The translations under genes were made by a program, and so were the position numbers. The notes beneath the pieces were generated by a model. The model was not told the origin of the DNA. It saw nothing but the letters and a program-made list of their open reading frames with translations, and searched no databases. A stretch of 64,000 bases of DNA from Salinibius halmophilus. GTDB taxonomy: Bacteria > Pseudomonadota > Gammaproteobacteria > Pseudomonadales > Natronospirillaceae. Shown here piece by piece: positions 26,882-38,938 of the stretch; position 1 is the stretch's first letter, and each line of letters opens with the position of its first letter. The stretch is from NCBI RefSeq assembly GCF_003577475.1, contig NZ_QPEP01000001.1, forward strand, positions 1 through 64,000, in the 5' to 3' direction.

Positions 26882-27466
26882 TTAAAACCGTAAGCCAAAC
26901 GTTGTGGCAATGTAGTCATACCCTTTTGGGTAAACAGATTTCACCGCGTCGAAATTAATTTGCATTGAATCGGTAATTTCAAGACTGGTGTTTAGATTGA
27001 CTGTGGTAGCAAACAAGGTTTGGTTTTCGAGGGTTTGCACGGCAAACTCACCGCTTTGATCAATCCAACGGTAAATACCTGCTTCCATTGCGCCTTGCAC
27101 ACCAAGTCCTAGGCCGTACCAAAATTTGCGGCCGTTATCGAATACCATGTCGCGGCGAAGAATGGCGGTAACATCACCTAGGTAAGAGGTTGCACCGACT
27201 TGATTTTCGGCTTTTTCAGGGCGAAATACTGTCCATTGAAACCCACCGGAGAACACAGCTTGCCAATGTTGTTCAACAAGTAATGGCAGTACGTAGTCGG
27301 CTTGTAAGCGTGCACCATAGCCAAGTGGCATATCGGCGTCGTGAAATGGCACAGCAACGGCTGCACCCGCATTAACTTGGTAATAGGCTTCTTCCCACTC
27401 AATTGCTGTGGCGGAAGCTGCGATAAATAGGGGTAGAGACCACGAAAATATGTAGCGTGCGAACAT
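26882..27466 (-). CDS. Exported beta-barrel-like outer-membrane protein
   Basis: This 194-residue protein has a cleavable signal (cut near residue 21-22, SATA then IEWEE). The mature part alternates polar and hydrophobic residues, with aromatic girdle residues and a C-terminal Phe (YDYIATTFGLRF) typical of outer-membrane barrels. It resembles the outer-membrane beta-barrel domain proteins that carry no enzymatic function. It sits directly upstream of the 569-residue lipoprotein gene. Confidence 0.75.
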   Translation of the reverse strand: MFARYIFSWSLPLFIAASATAIEWEEAYYQVNAGAAVAVPFHDADMPLGYGARLQADYVLPLLVEQHWQAVFSGGFQWTVFRPEKAENQVGATSYLGDVTAILRRDMVFDNGRKFWYGLGLGVQGAMEAGIYRWIDQSGEFAVQTLENQTLFATTVNLNTSLEITDSMQINFDAVKSVYPKGYDYIATTFGLRF

Positions 27467-27694
27467 GCGCTTAGTTGCTCCCTTGTATGACTTTACCCAG
27501 CTAGTTGGGGTGTCGTCTTCATCCTTTCCTTGCCATTGAAAAGCAAAGCGATTGAAGTTTCAAGCTTTTAACATTAGAAAATTGTTAGGCTTGTCTTTTA
27601 CGTCGATTATTATGTTTTTATGACGTTCGAACTTCCGTGAAGACATTCACAAACCTACCGCTATGGATGGTTTTTGTGTTACGAATTGTACGGC

Positions 27695-28288
27695 TTAGAA
27701 TTGATAGCCTATAGAAAATGCGACGAACTGTATCATTTCCGTCGTGGCCGGTAGAGTTTTTTCGTACCATTCTATATTGCCAGTGGTTTGACGACTAAGG
27801 TAGGGAGCAACGTCGAGTTGCGTAGCCTGAAATCGGGTTTGGCCATGTACCGAAAGCTGACCAAACCATTTGCCGAATTGTTGCCGGTAGCCCACTTGGT
27901 ACTTCATCGCTGGCAAGGCAGCTATGTCGGCATAGGCTTCTTGCGTAGGCTCTATAACGGTTAAGAGCGCGAGGTCGGCGCCCATTGTGGCGCTTGCATA
28001 CACACCAAGTTTGGCTGCGGCTTCCAACCCTAAACCAGCAAAACTTTGTGATGTCCACTGCATTGCGCTGTCTTCCCATTCGGTAAGTGACAAGCGCTGA
28101 TCAATGTGGGCCACGATTGACAACCTGCGGTCAAGCATTGGGAGCGCCCAGCCAGAGTTCACAACAGCGATATTTTCGAAATGAGTTGGGCGATAGCTGC
28201 CGCCAAGACTTAAACGCCAATCAGCAAGCGCGCTGGCCGGCATCACTAGCAGGGTTAACAGTAAACAATATTTCACTGAAAAGCTCAT
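27695..28288 (-). CDS. Second exported beta-barrel-like outer-membrane protein
   Basis: This 197-residue protein starts at ATG 28288, chosen because GGGAG lies eight bases upstream; a further upstream ATG overlaps that site. The signal peptide is cut after ASALA (residue 22). The mature sequence has barrel-like alternation and ends FVAFSIGYQF with a terminal Phe. Size and layout parallel the 26882-27466 protein, suggesting paralogous or partner barrels, but identity between them is not obvious by eye. The 228-nt gap between them shows no clear terminator. Confidence 0.75.
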   Translation of the reverse strand: MSFSVKYCLLLTLLVMPASALADWRLSLGGSYRPTHFENIAVVNSGWALPMLDRRLSIVAHIDQRLSLTEWEDSAMQWTSQSFAGLGLEAAAKLGVYASATMGADLALLTVIEPTQEAYADIAALPAMKYQVGYRQQFGKWFGQLSVHGQTRFQATQLDVAPYLSRQTTGNIEWYEKTLPATTEMIQFVAFSIGYQF

Positions 28289-28416
28289 AGCAACCACTCC
28301 CATGTAGCTACTTACTTATCAGCTTAGGCGGCTTTAGGGCCATTGCTTATTGGTGTTACGCTTAAAAACCTTTATTCACAATGGGTTACGTCAATAGTAC
28401 TTGTTGCCCGGCCAGT

Positions 28417-28509
28417 GTGGCCCAGCGCAAACCCGCCGTACAACCTACGGGGACCTTGTTTCGTAGGTTTTTCAAACCGAAGGTTTGGGAAACAAACTCA
28501 CTCGTCACA
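28417..28509. repeat. Composite intergenic repeat, copy 2
   Basis: Matches the reverse complement of 1586-1670: shared blocks in the same order are GGCCCAGC or TGCCCAGC, GCCGTACAACCTACG, CGTAGGTTTT, AACCG.AGGTT and GGGAAACAAA, ending in TCGTCAC. Substitutions and small indels separate the copies. Confidence 0.8.
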
Positions 28510-28562
28510 CCCGAGTGTTTTTATCGGGTGTCTAATTTGCTGTTTGCAAATGCTTTAGCTGG

Positions 28563-28622
28563 ACTCCCGCCTACGCGGGAGTGACGTATATGCAGTAACT
28601 AGACTCCCGCCTGCGCGGGAGT
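28563..28622. repeat. Pair of REP-like palindromes after sucD
   Basis: ACTCCCGC-ctac-GCGGGAGT (28563-28582) and ACTCCCGC-ctgc-GCGGGAGT (28603-28622) are each followed by GAC. They are the same units as at 1571 and 1700. They lie 6-66 nt downstream of the sucD stop with no T-run, so they may act as 3'-end stabilisers of the TCA operon transcript. Confidence 0.85.
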
Positions 28623-28628
28623 GACAGA

Positions 28629-29501
28629 TTACCAGCCAGTCTTTTCTTTCAGTGCGTTACCAATGTCGGCTAGCGAGCGAACGGTTTTTACGCCGGCTGC
28701 TTCTAGAGCAGCAAATTTTTCGTCGGCTGTGCCTTTACCACCAGAAATGATCGCACCAGCGTGGCCCATACGCTTGCCTGGAGGTGCTGTTACACCGGCA
28801 ATGTAAGACACAACTGGTTTGGTGACGTTTTCTTTGATGTAAGCAGCCGCTTCTTCTTCTGCTGTACCACCAATTTCACCAATCATAACGATTGCTTCTG
28901 TTTGCTCGTCTTTCTCAAACATTTCTAGAATGTCGATGAAGTTTGAGCCTGGAATTGGGTCGCCGCCAATACCAACACAAGTAGACTGACCAAAGCCAAA
29001 GTCGGTGGTTTGTTTTACTGCTTCGTACGTTAGCGTACCAGAGCGAGAAACAATACCTACTTTACCTGGCTTGTGAATGTGGCCTGGCATAATGCCGATC
29101 TTACATTCACCTGGCGTGATGACGCCTGGGCAGTTAGGGCCAATCAAACGCACACCTAGCTCGTCGCATTTTACTTTTGCTTCCAGCATGTCCATTGTTG
29201 GAATGCCTTCAGTAATACATACGATTAGCTTGATGCCGCCGTTAGCTGCTTCCAAGATAGAGTCTTTACAGAATGGCGCTGGTACGTAAATTACCGACGC
29301 TTCTGCACCTGTTTCTGCTACCGCTTCAGCAACGGTGTTGAATACAGGTAAACCTAGGTGCTCTTGGCCACCTTTGCCTGGCGTCACACCACCAACCATT
29401 TTAGTGCCATAAGCAATGGCTTGCTCAGAGTGGAATGTACCCTGTGCACCGGTAAAACCTTGGCAAATAACTTTGGTGTCTTTATTAATTAAAACGCTCA
29501 T
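28629..29501 (-). CDS. sucD: Succinyl-CoA synthetase alpha subunit
   Basis: At 290 residues it is the usual length. It forms the ADP/GDP-dependent succinyl-CoA ligase with SucC, making ATP or GTP in the TCA cycle. The N-terminal CoA-binding Rossmann fold starts [20 protein letters not shown], and the phospho-histidine lies in [14 protein letters not shown] near residue 246. It overlaps the sucC stop by one base and is the last gene of the TCA supercluster. Confidence 0.98.
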   Translation of the reverse strand: MSVLINKDTKVICQGFTGAQGTFHSEQAIAYGTKMVGGVTPGKGGQEHLGLPVFNTVAEAVAETGAEASVIYVPAPFCKDSILEAANGGIKLIVCITEGIPTMDMLEAKVKCDELGVRLIGPNCPGVITPGECKIGIMPGHIHKPGKVGIVSRSGTLTYEAVKQTTDFGFGQSTCVGIGGDPIPGSNFIDILEMFEKDEQTEAIVMIGEIGGTAEEEAAAYIKENVTKPVVSYIAGVTAPPGKRMGHAGAIISGGKGTADEKFAALEAAGVKTVRSLADIGNALKEKTGW

Positions 29502-30667
29502 TATTTGCCCTCCGCTGCTGCAACAACTTGTTGGGCAGCATCCGTTAGCGAGGTTGCTGCGATAATGTTCAAACCACTGTCTGCTAGGCGCTTAGCGCCC
29601 AACTCGGCGTTGTTACCCTCTAGGCGAACCACTACAGGTACTTTCACGCCAACTTCTTCTACTGCACCGATAATGCCGTCTGCGATTAGGTCGCAACGCA
29701 CAATACCGCCGAAGATGTTTACTAGAACAGCTTTTACATTATCGTCAGAAAGAATGATCTTGAACGCTTCTGTTACACGCTCTTTGGTTGCACCGCCACC
29801 AACGTCTAGGAAGTTAGCTGGCTCACCACCGTTAAGCTTAACAATGTCCATTGTGCCCATTGCCAAACCAGCGCCGTTCACCATGCAACCAATGTTGCCA
29901 TCTAGTGCAACGTAGTTAAGCTCCCAAGAAGCCGCGTGCGCTTCACGCTCGTCTTCCTGTGTTGGGTCAGCCATTGCACGTAGGTCTGGGTGGCGGTATA
30001 GCGCGTTGCCATCGATGTTAATTTTGGCATCAAGCGCGTGCAGGTTGCCTTCGGTTGTAATAATCAACGGGTTGATCTCTAACAACGCAAGGTCTTTTTC
30101 GACGAACAATTTCGCCAAGCCTAAGAAGATCTTGGTGAATTGCTTAATTTGGTCACCTTTAAGGCCTAGCTTGAACGCCAGGTCACGGCCTTGGTATGGC
30201 TGTGCACCTACTAGCGGATCAACAACTGCCTTAAGGATTTTCTCAGGTGTTTCTTCGGCAACTTTTTCAATTTCTACGCCGCCTTCAGTAGACGCCATAA
30301 ATACAACACGACGTGTTGAGCGGTCGACCACTGCACCTAGATACAACTCTGTTTCGATGTCTGAGCAAGTTTCTACTAGAATCTTGCTAACTGGCTGGCC
30401 ATCGGCATCAGTTTGGAAGGTGACCAGACGTGTACCCATCATAGAGTCTACGAACTGGCGAATGTCGGCTTCTGCTTCCACTAGCTTTACGCCACCGGCT
30501 TTACCGCGGCCACCAGCGTGAACCTGTGCTTTTACAACTACTTTGCCGCCGCCCAGTTTCTTTTGTGCTTCCACTGCCTCGTCGGCAGTTTCCACAGCGA
30601 AACCATCTGATACCGGGATACCATATTCCCGGAATAATTGCTTACCTTGGTATTCGTGCAGGTTCAT
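29501..30667 (-). CDS. sucC: Succinyl-CoA synthetase beta subunit
   Basis: I place the start at ATG 30667 ([12 protein letters not shown]), preceded by AGGA, giving 388 residues, the standard length; an in-frame upstream start would add 18 unrelated residues. The ATP-grasp N domain and the C-terminal ligase domain are complete ([17 protein letters not shown], then [13 protein letters not shown]). It binds nucleotide and succinate and pairs with SucD. Confidence 0.98.
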   Translation of the reverse strand: MNLHEYQGKQLFREYGIPVSDGFAVETADEAVEAQKKLGGGKVVVKAQVHAGGRGKAGGVKLVEAEADIRQFVDSMMGTRLVTFQTDADGQPVSKILVETCSDIETELYLGAVVDRSTRRVVFMASTEGGVEIEKVAEETPEKILKAVVDPLVGAQPYQGRDLAFKLGLKGDQIKQFTKIFLGLAKLFVEKDLALLEINPLIITTEGNLHALDAKINIDGNALYRHPDLRAMADPTQEDEREAHAASWELNYVALDGNIGCMVNGAGLAMGTMDIVKLNGGEPANFLDVGGGATKERVTEAFKIILSDDNVKAVLVNIFGGIVRCDLIADGIIGAVEEVGVKVPVVVRLEGNNAELGAKRLADSGLNIIAATSLTDAAQQVVAAAEGK

Positions 30668-30743
30668 GATTTCCTGTCCACTTTCCGTTATTGTTATAAG
30701 TTCGATTGGCAAAACTGCCAATCAAGGTTGCGCTCGATTAGAA

Positions 30744-30762
30744 AAGGGGGCGCTGCCCCCTT
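30744..30762 (-). terminator. Stem-loop between lpd and sucC (intra-operon attenuator candidate)
   Basis: An 8-bp GC-rich stem AAGGGGGC / GCCCCCTT with a 3-nt loop, starting 4 nt after the lpd stop and followed on the minus strand by TTTTC. It looks like a real but short-tailed terminator inside the suc cluster, likely lowering or separating sucCD transcription from sucAB-lpd. Confidence 0.65.
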
Positions 30763-30766
30763 ATTC

Positions 30767-32203
<1,437 letters not shown>

Positions 32204-32263
32204 TTACCTATTCCCGTTATTGGTTGGATTGCGCCGCCTACTCTATTGTAAGCGGCGAAAAAA

Positions 32264-33463
32264 TTACACTTCTAGAAGGATTCGTGCAGGGTCTTCTAGC
32301 ATTTCTTTGATGGCTACCAAGAACTGCACTGCTTCTTTACCATCTAGCAGGCGGTGGTCATAAGAAAGCGCCAAATACATCATTGGGCGAATTTCTACTT
32401 GGCCATTTACCGCTACTGGGCGCTCTTTAATTGCGTGCATACCCAAAATAGCCGACTGTGGCGGGTTCAAAATTGGCGTTGAAATCAATGAGCCAAAAAC
32501 ACCACCGTTAGTAATGGTAAAGGTGCCACCCTGCATTTCATCTAGGCCTAGTGCACCTTTTTGTGCACGCTGACCAAAGTCACGGATGGTTGATTCAATT
32601 TCTGCCATACCCATATTTTCCGCGTTACGCAACACAGGTACCACCAAACCGCGCTCACTCGATACAGCAATACCGATATCTTGGTAGCCATGATACACGA
32701 TATCGTCGCCATCAATCGAGGCATTTACTACTGGGAAGCGCTTCAGGGCTTCGGTAGCGGCTTTAACGAAGAACGACATAAAGCCAAGTTTTGAACCGTC
32801 ATGTTTCTTCTCAAACAGGTCTTTATACTGCTTGCGAAGGTCCATGACTGGTTTCATATCCACTTCGTTGAAAGTGGTTAGCATGGCAGCCGTTTGTTGC
32901 GCTTCTACTAAGCGGCCGGCAACCATTTTACGCAAGCGTGTCATTGGCACACGCTTCTCAACACGATCACCTACCGCTTCAACCGCTGGCGCGCTCGCAG
33001 TGCTTGCAGGTGCCGGCTTAGAAGCCGGTTTTTCAGCTTTCATGGCATCTTCTTTGGTGATCATGCCATTTTTGCCAGTACCCACTACCTCTGCAGCGGT
33101 TAAGCCTTTTTCGTCAAGAATTCGGCGAGCAGCTGGGCTAACGGTTGCATCAGAGTCGGCTTTGCTAGCCGCTGGCGCTTCGCTTGCTGGCGCCTCTTCA
33201 GCTGGTGCACTAGCAGCAGACACTTCGCCAGCCTCAAAAATCGCCATCACTTCTTCCGACAACACGGTGTCGTCTTCGTTCTTGATAATTTCTTTAATCG
33301 TACCGTCGGCTGGTGCAACAACTTCTAAAACCACTTTGTCGGTTTCGATATCTACGATTAGTTCATCACGGCTAACCGGCTCGCCTGGCTGCTTATGCCA
33401 GGTTGCCACGGTACCGTCAGCAACGGATTCTGGGAACTGAGGAGCTTTAATCTCGATGGTCAT
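32264..33463 (-). CDS. sucB: Dihydrolipoyl succinyltransferase (E2 of 2-oxoglutarate dehydrogenase)
   Basis: This 399-residue E2 transfers the succinyl group to CoA. It has one N-terminal lipoyl domain with lipoylation Lys43 in ETDKVVLEV, an Ala/Glu/Pro-rich linker, an E3-binding domain from about 107 ([13 protein letters not shown]), a second linker, and the catalytic domain ending with the active-site motif YDHRLLDG near residue 370. Size is typical of SucB (~400). Confidence 0.98.
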   Translation of the reverse strand: MTIEIKAPQFPESVADGTVATWHKQPGEPVSRDELIVDIETDKVVLEVVAPADGTIKEIIKNEDDTVLSEEVMAIFEAGEVSAASAPAEEAPASEAPAASKADSDATVSPAARRILDEKGLTAAEVVGTGKNGMITKEDAMKAEKPASKPAPASTASAPAVEAVGDRVEKRVPMTRLRKMVAGRLVEAQQTAAMLTTFNEVDMKPVMDLRKQYKDLFEKKHDGSKLGFMSFFVKAATEALKRFPVVNASIDGDDIVYHGYQDIGIAVSSERGLVVPVLRNAENMGMAEIESTIRDFGQRAQKGALGLDEMQGGTFTITNGGVFGSLISTPILNPPQSAILGMHAIKERPVAVNGQVEIRPMMYLALSYDHRLLDGKEAVQFLVAIKEMLEDPARILLEV

Positions 33464-33499
33464 AATAATTTGTTCCTTATCTCTGGCACCAACGCCGAA

Positions 33500-36337
33500 T
33501 TATTGTTCTTGCTGATAAAGTGCGTCTACTAAGAATTGCTCTAACTGCTCAAGGTGCAGTTTCATGTAACCGGCAGCTGGCGATGCAGCAGGTTTACGAC
33601 CCGCATAGCGAAGGTGCAGCTGCGGATTCAGTTGAGCAATAACATGGCGCATATGGTGTTGACTTGGGTACCACGCCCCCTGGTTCATAGGCTCTTCTTG
33701 ACACCAAACCACGTCTTTGACGTTTTTGTACTGCTCCAATGCCTCAAACAACTTGCCTTCAGGGAACGGATACAACTGCTCGATACGAACAATTGCCACG
33801 TTATCAAGGCCGTCTTTGGCGCGACGCTCAGCTAGGTCGTAATATACCTTGCCCGAGCACAGTACAACGCGTTCAACCTTATTAGGGTCGATCGACTGAT
33901 TCACTTCTGGCAGTACCGTTTGGAACTGACCAACAGCAATCTCATCTAAAGACGACACAGCATCTTTATGACGCAACAAGCTCTTCGGAGACATTACTAC
34001 CAATGGCTTGCGAAGTTTGCGGATCGATTGGCGAACCAGCATGTGGTAAACCTGCGCCGGCGTGGTTGGTACACATACTTGAATATTGTGTTCGGCACAC
34101 AATTGCAAGAAGCGTTCAAGACGCGCAGAGCTGTGCTCTGGACCTTGGCCTTCATAGCCATGCGGCAACAACATGGTTAAGCCACACAAGCGGCCCCATT
34201 TTTCTTCACCAGAGGTAATAAATTGGTCAATGACGACCTGCGCACCGTTGGCAAAGTCACCAAACTGCGCTTCCCAAATGACCAATGAAGATGGCGTTGT
34301 GGTGGCATAACCATATTCAAATGCTAATACCGCTTCTTCCGAAAGGAAGGAGTCGAAAATGGTGAAACGCGGCTGATCATCTGCCATGTTTTGCAACGGC
34401 ACCCAGCAACTGCCATCTTTTTGGTTATGCAGCACGGCGTGGCGGTGAGAGAACGTACCACGGCCAACGTCTTGACCGGTAATGCGAACGTCGTTACCAG
34501 CCGCCAAAATAGTGGCATAAGCCAACGTTTCAGCATAGCCCCAGTTAATTGGTAAAGCACCAGCAGCCATTTTCTGGCGATCTTGAACAATCTTGTTCAC
34601 TTGGCGCTGTAGCGCAAAACCTTCTGGCACATTGTCTATCTTGGCTGCTAGCTCTTTCAGCTTGGCAAGCCCAACGCCCGTTTCAAACTCATCTTGCTGC
34701 GGCTGGTTTAAGTACGGTGCCCAGTTCACGAACATGGATGTGTTTGGCTCGGTAACCAAAGCCTTGGCCACGTGGCGGCCGTTATCAAGCGCTTCGCGGT
34801 ATTCATCTACCATGGTGCGCAACGTCGAGTCATCAATCACCGCTTCGCCTTTAAGCTGATCAGCATAAAGGGTAACCGTTGATTTTTGTTTCTTAATCGC
34901 GCTGTACATTAGCGGCTGCGTGCCGCTTGGCTCATCCGCTTCGTTGTGGCCATTGCGGCGGTAACAAATTAAATCGATAACGATATCGCGCTTAAAGCGC
35001 ATACGGTAGTCAATAGCAATCTGTGTGGCAAACACCACGGCTTCTGGATCATCGCCGTTAACGTGCAGGATTGGCGCCTGAACCATTTTAGCGATATCGG
35101 TGCAGTACTCAGTAGAGCGCGCATCTTCTCGCTTCGAAGTAGTAAAACCAACTTGGTTATTGATAACAATATGCACCGTACCACCGGTTGCATAAGCACG
35201 GGTTTGTGACATCTGGAAGGTTTCCATCACCACACCCTGACCAGCGAAAGCTGCGTCACCGTGCATCACCACTGGTACTACCACATCGCGAGTTTCATCT
35301 TGACGGCGATCTTGGCGAGCGCGCACAGAGCCTTCAACTACTGGTGAAACAATTTCCAAGTGCGATGGGTTAAATGCCATTGCTACGTGTACTTCACCGC
35401 CGGCTGTCATAACGTTCGTTGAGAAGCCTTGGTGGTACTTCACATCGCCCGAACCAAGTTCGTAGAACGACTTACCTTCGAACTCGTCGAACAGGTCACG
35501 CGGGCTCTTGCCCATGGTATTAACCAACACGTTCAAACGACCACGGTGCGCCATGCCTAAAACAATTTCTTGCACACCATAAGTACCAGAGCGCTGAATC
35601 AACTCGTCTAGCATTGGAATCAGTGCTTCACCACCTTCCAAGCCAAAGCGCTTAGCGCCTGAGTAGCGCGAGTGCAGGTACTTTTCTAGGCCTTCAGCTG
35701 CCACCAAACGCTCTAGAATATGCTTTTTGTTTTGCTGTGAAAATTCTGGTTTACCGCGCATCGACTCTAAACGCTGCTCTATCCAGCGGCGCTCTGAGGT
35801 ATCGGTAATATGGGTAATCTCGGCACCAATCGAACGGCAATAGGTCGATTCACACGAATCAATGATCTCGCGCAGTGTTGCGTTTTCTTTGCCAATGTAT
35901 AGTGCTGTTGAAAAGGTCGTATCGAGATCAGCGCTAGAAAGCTCATGGTAAGCCAGCGACAGATCGGGCGGCGTTTGGCGCTGCCAGATATTTAGTGGGT
36001 CTAGCTTGGCTTTTTGGTGACCGCGCATACGGTACGCCGTTACCAGCTGCTGTACACGCACCTGCTTACGCTCGTGTTCAGTACCAGCACCGCCTAGCGT
36101 GGCGCCTGTGCGCTTTGCTTTGCCAATTTCAAGAAACTCTTTCTTAACGGCGGCGTGAGAGATATCTGTGGTTACCAGTTCACTAACACCAGGTAACTTG
36201 TCGAATTCTTTGCGCCACTCCTCTGGAATGGAGTTGGGGTCTGAGAGATAAGCTTCAAATAGCTCCTCTAAATAACCAGCGTTGACGCCGGCCATGTGAG
36301 AGGTGCGCCAGAGTTGCTCCATCAGGCTTTCGTGCAT
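33500..36337 (-). CDS. sucA: 2-oxoglutarate dehydrogenase E1 component
   Basis: This thiamine-diphosphate E1 decarboxylates 2-oxoglutarate. I choose ATG 36337 (MHESLMEQLWRTSHMAG), with AAGGG about 11 bases upstream; a GTG four codons further up sits directly against that site and is unlikely. This gives 945 residues. Visible are the N-terminal SucA-specific helix (AYLSDPNSIPEEWRKEFD), the TPP region GMAHRGRLNVLVN and GDAAFAGQGVV near 360, and the transketolase C domain PHGYEGQGPEHSSARLERFLQ. Confidence 0.98.
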   Translation of the reverse strand: MHESLMEQLWRTSHMAGVNAGYLEELFEAYLSDPNSIPEEWRKEFDKLPGVSELVTTDISHAAVKKEFLEIGKAKRTGATLGGAGTEHERKQVRVQQLVTAYRMRGHQKAKLDPLNIWQRQTPPDLSLAYHELSSADLDTTFSTALYIGKENATLREIIDSCESTYCRSIGAEITHITDTSERRWIEQRLESMRGKPEFSQQNKKHILERLVAAEGLEKYLHSRYSGAKRFGLEGGEALIPMLDELIQRSGTYGVQEIVLGMAHRGRLNVLVNTMGKSPRDLFDEFEGKSFYELGSGDVKYHQGFSTNVMTAGGEVHVAMAFNPSHLEIVSPVVEGSVRARQDRRQDETRDVVVPVVMHGDAAFAGQGVVMETFQMSQTRAYATGGTVHIVINNQVGFTTSKREDARSTEYCTDIAKMVQAPILHVNGDDPEAVVFATQIAIDYRMRFKRDIVIDLICYRRNGHNEADEPSGTQPLMYSAIKKQKSTVTLYADQLKGEAVIDDSTLRTMVDEYREALDNGRHVAKALVTEPNTSMFVNWAPYLNQPQQDEFETGVGLAKLKELAAKIDNVPEGFALQRQVNKIVQDRQKMAAGALPINWGYAETLAYATILAAGNDVRITGQDVGRGTFSHRHAVLHNQKDGSCWVPLQNMADDQPRFTIFDSFLSEEAVLAFEYGYATTTPSSLVIWEAQFGDFANGAQVVIDQFITSGEEKWGRLCGLTMLLPHGYEGQGPEHSSARLERFLQLCAEHNIQVCVPTTPAQVYHMLVRQSIRKLRKPLVVMSPKSLLRHKDAVSSLDEIAVGQFQTVLPEVNQSIDPNKVERVVLCSGKVYYDLAERRAKDGLDNVAIVRIEQLYPFPEGKLFEALEQYKNVKDVVWCQEEPMNQGAWYPSQHHMRHVIAQLNPQLHLRYAGRKPAASPAAGYMKLHLEQLEQFLVDALYQQEQ

Positions 36338-36400
36338 AGCGATTAACACCCTTCAGGCTAGTGTATAGCCTCAATTATTATTATCTAAGTGATAGCACAA

Positions 36401-36419
36401 CGCCGGGGATCACCCGGCG
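36401..36419. promoter_or_regulatory. GC-rich stem-loop between sdhB and sucA
   Basis: CGCCGGG / CCCGGCG forms a 7-bp stem with a 5-nt loop inside the 101-nt gap. It has no real T-run. It probably modulates readthrough or processing between the sdh and suc parts of the cluster. Confidence 0.5.
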
Positions 36420-36438
36420 AAGTAGCTTTGCCCTTATG

Positions 36439-37152
36439 TTATGCAGACTGCGTTAGCAGCATGGATCGAATATGCCCGATAGCCCTCGTCGGGTTCAATC
36501 CTTTAGGACACACGTTAACACAGTTCATGATACCTCGACAGCGGAACACGCTAAACGGGTCATCAAGATCTGCCAAACGCTCGGCCGTTGCCGTATCACG
36601 ACTATCTGCCAAGAAGCGCCAGGCTTGCAGCAAACCAGCTGGGCCAACGAACTTATCTGGGTTCCACCAGAAAGATGGGCAGCTTGTTGAACAACATGCG
36701 CAAAGAATACATTCATACAGACCATCAAGCTTAGCTCGATCTTCTGGTGATTGTAGACGCTCAATAGCCGGAGCAGGCGTATCATTCTGCAAATAAGGCT
36801 TAATTTTTTCGTATTGTTTGTAGAACAGTGACATATCTACAACCAAGTCTCGCACGACCGGCAAGCCCGGCAGTGGACGAAGTACTAATTTATTGCCTTT
36901 TTTCGCTTCCGACAATGGGGTAATGCACGCTAGGCCGTTTTTACCCGAAATATTCATGCCATCCGAGCCACATACACCCTCGCGACAAGAACGACGATAC
37001 GTTAGTGCCGGGTCCTTCTCTTTCGCCAAATGCAGCACGTCTAGCACCATCAGGTCTTTACCCTCTGGCACATCAACTTCAATGTCTTGCATGTACGGCT
37101 TTTTGTCCGTCTCAGGGTTGTAGCGATAAATGCTGACAGTTAATGCAGTCAT
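36439..37152 (-). CDS. sdhB: Succinate dehydrogenase iron-sulfur subunit
   Basis: This 237-residue subunit carries three iron-sulfur clusters between SdhA flavin and quinone. The [2Fe-2S] ligands lie in SCREGVCGSDGMNISGKNGL followed by ACIT, and the [4Fe-4S] and [3Fe-4S] ligands in CILCACCSTSCPSFWW and CRGIMNCVNVCPKGLNP. Length matches the family. GGGGG precedes the ATG at 12 nt from the sdhA stop. Confidence 0.98.
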   Translation of the reverse strand: MTALTVSIYRYNPETDKKPYMQDIEVDVPEGKDLMVLDVLHLAKEKDPALTYRRSCREGVCGSDGMNISGKNGLACITPLSEAKKGNKLVLRPLPGLPVVRDLVVDMSLFYKQYEKIKPYLQNDTPAPAIERLQSPEDRAKLDGLYECILCACCSTSCPSFWWNPDKFVGPAGLLQAWRFLADSRDTATAERLADLDDPFSVFRCRGIMNCVNVCPKGLNPTRAIGHIRSMLLTQSA

Positions 37153-37164
37153 GGTGTTACCCCC

Positions 37165-38937
37165 TTAGTAAGTACGAACTTTTGGTTCGAACGTGTCGAC
37201 AGTCTTCGGCGAGAAGTTCACCGCGCGCTTGGTTACACGACGATCCGTTGGATGATACATGGTGTGGCATAGCCAGTTTTCATCATCACGCTCTTGGAAA
37301 TCTTCACGCGCGTGCGCGCCGCGGCTCTCAGTGCGCTCGTACGCTGCCACAGCAGTCGCTTCCGCTACTTCAAGCAAGTTTTCTAGCTCAAGCGCTTCGA
37401 TACGAGCCGTATTAAACGCGTTCGATTTGTCTTCTAGGTACAAGTTTTCTACGCGTTTGCGAATCTCAGCGAGCTTAGTCAAGCCCTCTTTCATCGACTC
37501 ACCTTCACGGAAAACACCAAAGTGAAGCTGCATAACATCCTGCAAGTCTTTTTTAACAGCCGGTACACTTTCACCACTTGTAGAGTTATTCAAACGCTCA
37601 ACGCGGGCCAACGCTCGCTGAATATCTTCATTTGTTGCTTCCGACACCGAGTAGCCTTCACGTAGCGACTGCTCAATTTGCAGACCCGCTGCACGACCAA
37701 ATACCACTAGGTCAAGCAGTGAGTTACCGCCTAGGCGGTTAGCGCCGTGTACCGATACACAGGCTGCTTCACCACATGCGTACAAACCGTCTACGATCTT
37801 ATCGTTACCAGATTCGTCTTGGGTTATGGCCTGGCCGCCAACATTCGTTGGAATACCGCCCATCATGTAGTGGCATGTTGGTACAACAGGAATTGGCTCT
37901 TTTACCGGATCCACGTGTGCGAATGTACGAGATAACTCAAGAATACCCGGTAACTTAGCATTCAATGTTTCTTCGCCTAGGTGATCTAGTTTCAAGAAAA
38001 CGTGATCGCCATCTTTGCCGCCGCCACGGCCTTCTAGAATTTCTAGAATCATAGAACGTGCGACTACGTCACGGCCAGCCAAGTCTTTAGCATTTGGCGC
38101 ATAACGCTCCATGAAGCGCTCGCCGTCTTTATTGATCAGGTAGCCACCTTCACCACGGCAACCCTCGGTTACCAGCGTACCCGCACCATAGATACCAGTT
38201 GGGTGGAACTGCCACATTTCCATGTCTTGTACTGGGAAACCAGCACGCATCGCCATGCCAATGCCGTCGCCCGTGTTGATCAAGGCATTTGTTGTTGAGG
38301 CATAGATACGACCAGCACCGCCGGTAGCCAGCACCGTTGCTTTGGCATCAATGTAAACGGTTTCGCCAGTTTCAATACAGATTGCCACGCAACCACGTAC
38401 AGCGCCGTCAGAGTTTTTAACTAAATCAAGCGCGTACCACTCGTTCAAAAACTCGGTACCTGCTTTCACGTTTGCTTGGTATAGCGTGTGCAAAAGTGCG
38501 TGCCCAGTACGGTCAGCTGCAGCACAAGTACGCGCCGCCTGACCACCTTTACCAAAGTCTTTCGACTGACCGCCAAAAGGACGTTGATAAATACGGCCAT
38601 TTTCCGTACGAGAGAACGGCAAGCCCATGTGCTCAAGCTCAAATACGGCTTGCGGGCCAACTGAACACATATATTCAATTGCGTCTTGGTCGCCAATATA
38701 ATCAGACCCCTTAACGGTGTCGTACATGTGCCAGCGCCAATCGTCGTTCGGATCATCCGATGCAATCGCACAGGTAATACCACCTTGCGCTGATACGGTG
38801 TGCGAACGAGTAGGAAATACTTTAGAAACAACTGCTGTTTTTAGGCCCGACTCCGCCAACTGCAACGCAGCACGCAAACCCGAACCACCGCCACCAACAA
38901 TAACGGCGTCGAAAGACATCTTACGAACTTGTGACAT
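37165..38937 (-). CDS. sdhA: Succinate dehydrogenase flavoprotein subunit
   Basis: This 590-residue subunit oxidises succinate to fumarate with covalent FAD. It shows FAD binding [18 protein letters not shown] near residue 12, the FAD-linking His in [11 protein letters not shown] near 45, and active-site blocks such as [21 protein letters not shown] and the Arg-containing [20 protein letters not shown]. Length is normal. GGGGAG precedes the ATG, 1 nt after sdhD. Confidence 0.98.
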   Translation of the reverse strand: MSQVRKMSFDAVIVGGGGSGLRAALQLAESGLKTAVVSKVFPTRSHTVSAQGGITCAIASDDPNDDWRWHMYDTVKGSDYIGDQDAIEYMCSVGPQAVFELEHMGLPFSRTENGRIYQRPFGGQSKDFGKGGQAARTCAAADRTGHALLHTLYQANVKAGTEFLNEWYALDLVKNSDGAVRGCVAICIETGETVYIDAKATVLATGGAGRIYASTTNALINTGDGIGMAMRAGFPVQDMEMWQFHPTGIYGAGTLVTEGCRGEGGYLINKDGERFMERYAPNAKDLAGRDVVARSMILEILEGRGGGKDGDHVFLKLDHLGEETLNAKLPGILELSRTFAHVDPVKEPIPVVPTCHYMMGGIPTNVGGQAITQDESGNDKIVDGLYACGEAACVSVHGANRLGGNSLLDLVVFGRAAGLQIEQSLREGYSVSEATNEDIQRALARVERLNNSTSGESVPAVKKDLQDVMQLHFGVFREGESMKEGLTKLAEIRKRVENLYLEDKSNAFNTARIEALELENLLEVAEATAVAAYERTESRGAHAREDFQERDDENWLCHTMYHPTDRRVTKRAVNFSPKTVDTFEPKVRTY

Positions 38938-38938
38938 G

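Larger units (their letters stand above)
28289..28628. other. Intergenic region, gene-free, filled by repeats
   Basis: This stretch between sucD and the barrel gene holds the second copy of the composite repeat, a separate 8-bp hairpin (ACACCCGA / TCGGGTGT, 28507-28531) and two REP-like palindromes directly after the sucD stop. The promoter of the lipoprotein/barrel cluster should lie in 28289-28400, but no convincing -35/-10 pair stands out. No credible coding frame was found. Confidence 0.7.

Noticed and set aside
30665-30721. Longer sucC start adding 18 residues
   Set aside because: The added residues match no SucC, while ATG 30667 has AGGA upstream and gives the standard 388 residues.
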